Positions 62,656 through 64,000 of a DNA stretch of 64,000 nt are shown here, one piece after another. The position numbers and the translations under genes are program-made. This DNA comes from Hemicordylus capensis (lineage: Eukaryota; Chordata; Lepidosauria; Squamata; Cordylidae). Under the pieces are notes generated by a model that saw only the letters and a list, made by a program, of their open reading frames with translations, had not been told where the DNA came from and searched no databases. The stretch spans positions 12,616,482 through 12,680,481 of the forward strand of contig NC_069671.1 of assembly GCF_027244095.1 (NCBI RefSeq). Reading direction: 5' to 3'. Numbering within the stretch: the first letter of the stretch is position 1; the number at the start of each line of letters is the position of its first letter.

Positions 62656-63948
62656 CTGAAAGAGAGTTTGAAACAGATTAAGAGCATTGCACTATTAGTG
62701 TTCTTTTCGTACGGTTATCATGAAATGCTCATGCACTAAAACAGTGCTGTGTGTGCAAGTAGTTTTGATGCACAAAGCAAACAGCCATTCACACCTGAGT
62801 GCAGAAAAGTATATCCATAGGCACTGAGACGAGAAGCAGAGGAACAAATCAGAGCAGTGCCCCATGTCACACATATAGAAACATATATTTGGAACGCTTT
62901 GGACCGCGCTCCCTGCTGGAATAAGAGCTTCCCGATCTCTGACAATTTTTAAAAAATCTTTAAAGACACATTTGTTCACCCAGGCTTTTAATTAAATACT
63001 GTTTTAATAGTTTTAACTTCATTTTAAAATAGTTTTATGGTTTTAAATTCTTACAATGTTTTAACTTTTTGTTGTCATTTATTTTAACCAATGTTTTAAT
63101 TTGTCATTTATTTGTAAACTAATGTTTTAACTTTTTGTTTTTGTTGTAAACCACCCAGAGATGTAAGTTTTGGACGGTATAAAATATGTTAATTAAATAA
63201 ATAAATAAATAAATAAATTCTTCATCATCAATCTTTATTACAGTCACAGACCAACATAAAGTACATTTTAAAACCTAAGTAGCAACATATTTTACACTAA
63301 CTGAGCCACGAGACACCTTTTAAAGTGGTGATCCTCTTAAATTTAGCAGGGGGAGAGCAATTGGCCCTATCCAATCCCAGCACAGCATCCTTCCAGTGGG
63401 TGTTGCTGGTATCTGCCTTATGTTTCTTTTTAGATTGTGAGCCCTTTGGGGACAGGGGACCATGTTAATTAATTATCTATCTATATAATATGTTAAGGAC
63501 ATACGTGGCAAGCCCTGCCCACACAGTGCTTTACCAATCGGAGGTGACAGAGCAGAAGCACTGTGGTGATTGGGCAGTGGGGAGGGGGTGATTGGGTGGC
63601 GGGGAGAGGGAGGGCGGCTGACACTGAGCAATAGAACAGGGGCTGTGGTGGGGGGCAAGAAGAGCAACAAAATCCTAGCACACAGATGCTCTGTGTGGGT
63701 TCAGCTAGTTTATGTAAAATAGCCCTGTCTCTGAAATGAGTGGGAACCCTCACGTAGTCCTGGGCAAGCTGCATCACCAACAAATTCTTCTCTGTTGTCA
63801 TTCCAAGAAGTAAATCAACCAGTTGAAAACAGCATCCTCTCTCCCACCCATCTTCTTACCTGTGTAGCTGCGTGTCAAGGGATAAAAAAGCTCTGGCCAG
63901 CAAACATCATTTCTCCTGCAGTCATATTCTGTGTAGTTAATCTGAAAT
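62540..63948 (-). CDS. TCTN2: TCTN2 (tectonic-2), last two coding exons
   Basis: Tectonic family member 2, part of the MKS/B9 transition-zone complex that gates ciliary membrane traffic. Two exons are visible. Exon 63860-63948 encodes [20 protein letters not shown] then FYPLTRSYT (donor G|GTAAGA). The terminal exon 62540-62655 encodes [20 protein letters not shown] then [17 protein letters not shown] and stop TGA. The final 20-odd residues form the single C-terminal membrane anchor with a short basic tail, as in vertebrate TCTN2. The rest of the gene lies beyond the right edge. Position just upstream of ATP6V0A2, same strand, is as in human. Confidence 0.93.
62885..63220 (+). mobile_element. 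L2-type LINE 3' end in TCTN2 intron
   Basis: [14 protein letters not shown]-like coding end, repeated TTTTAACTTTTTGTT, then TGTAAACCACCCAGAGATG and a (TAAA)n tail. Confidence 0.75.
63221..63859. other. TCTN2 last intron, remainder
   Basis: A TTTAGATTGTGAGCCCTTTG tail followed by short TATC repeats (near 63430-63490) suggests a repeat end; the rest is unassigned. Confidence 0.4.
63860..63948 (-). CDS. TCTN2: TCTN2 penultimate coding exon
   Basis: An 89-bp exon with the cysteine-containing tectonic signature YTEYDC...DVCWPEL. Acceptor TTGCAG; begins in phase 2 and ends in phase 1. Confidence 0.93.
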
Positions 63949-64000
63949 CTGCAAAAAGAAAAAGGGGGAAACCAGTCCAAGGGCATTCACCTGTATAATG

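Overview
This is vertebrate nuclear DNA. Intron-split genes of a vertebrate cilium/V-ATPase locus lie in a dense background of short interspersed repeats. The repeats include CR1-type LINE ends, L2-type LINEs, tRNA- and 5S-like SINEs, a DIRS-like fossil, and many near-palindromic MITEs with the 'ACTACAACTCCCAT' core. Together they point to a sauropsid, most likely a squamate reptile (lizard). I cannot name the species.

All three recognisable genes lie on the minus strand, in the order found on human 12q24.31: TCTN2, then ATP6V0A2, then DNAH10. Read in transcript direction, from right to left: (1) the last two coding exons of TCTN2 (62540-63948), a transition-zone membrane protein of cilia; (2) a CpG-rich promoter-like segment with no gene attached (about 59840-60270); (3) a complete ATP6V0A2 of 20 coding exons (32885-57336, 846 residues), the a2 subunit of the V-ATPase proton channel; (4) the CpG-rich DNAH10 promoter with a near-perfect RFX X-box; (5) the first 30 coding exons of DNAH10 (1-30664, about 1776 residues), the tail of an inner-arm axonemal dynein heavy chain, running off the left edge before the first AAA domain.

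I placed every exon by its translation plus splice sites. Exon lengths agree with intron phase throughout, so both long genes look intact here. Two DNAH10 introns use GC-AG instead of GT-AG.

The rest is intron and spacer filled with transposon remains, many with readable 8-bp target-site duplications and nested insertions. The most interesting structure is a roughly 1.1-kb hAT-type element inserted a few bases inside a 5' splice site of ATP6V0A2; its target-site duplication appears to have rebuilt the splice donor. I found no bacterial-type operon, CRISPR array, structural RNA gene or obviously novel protein system.
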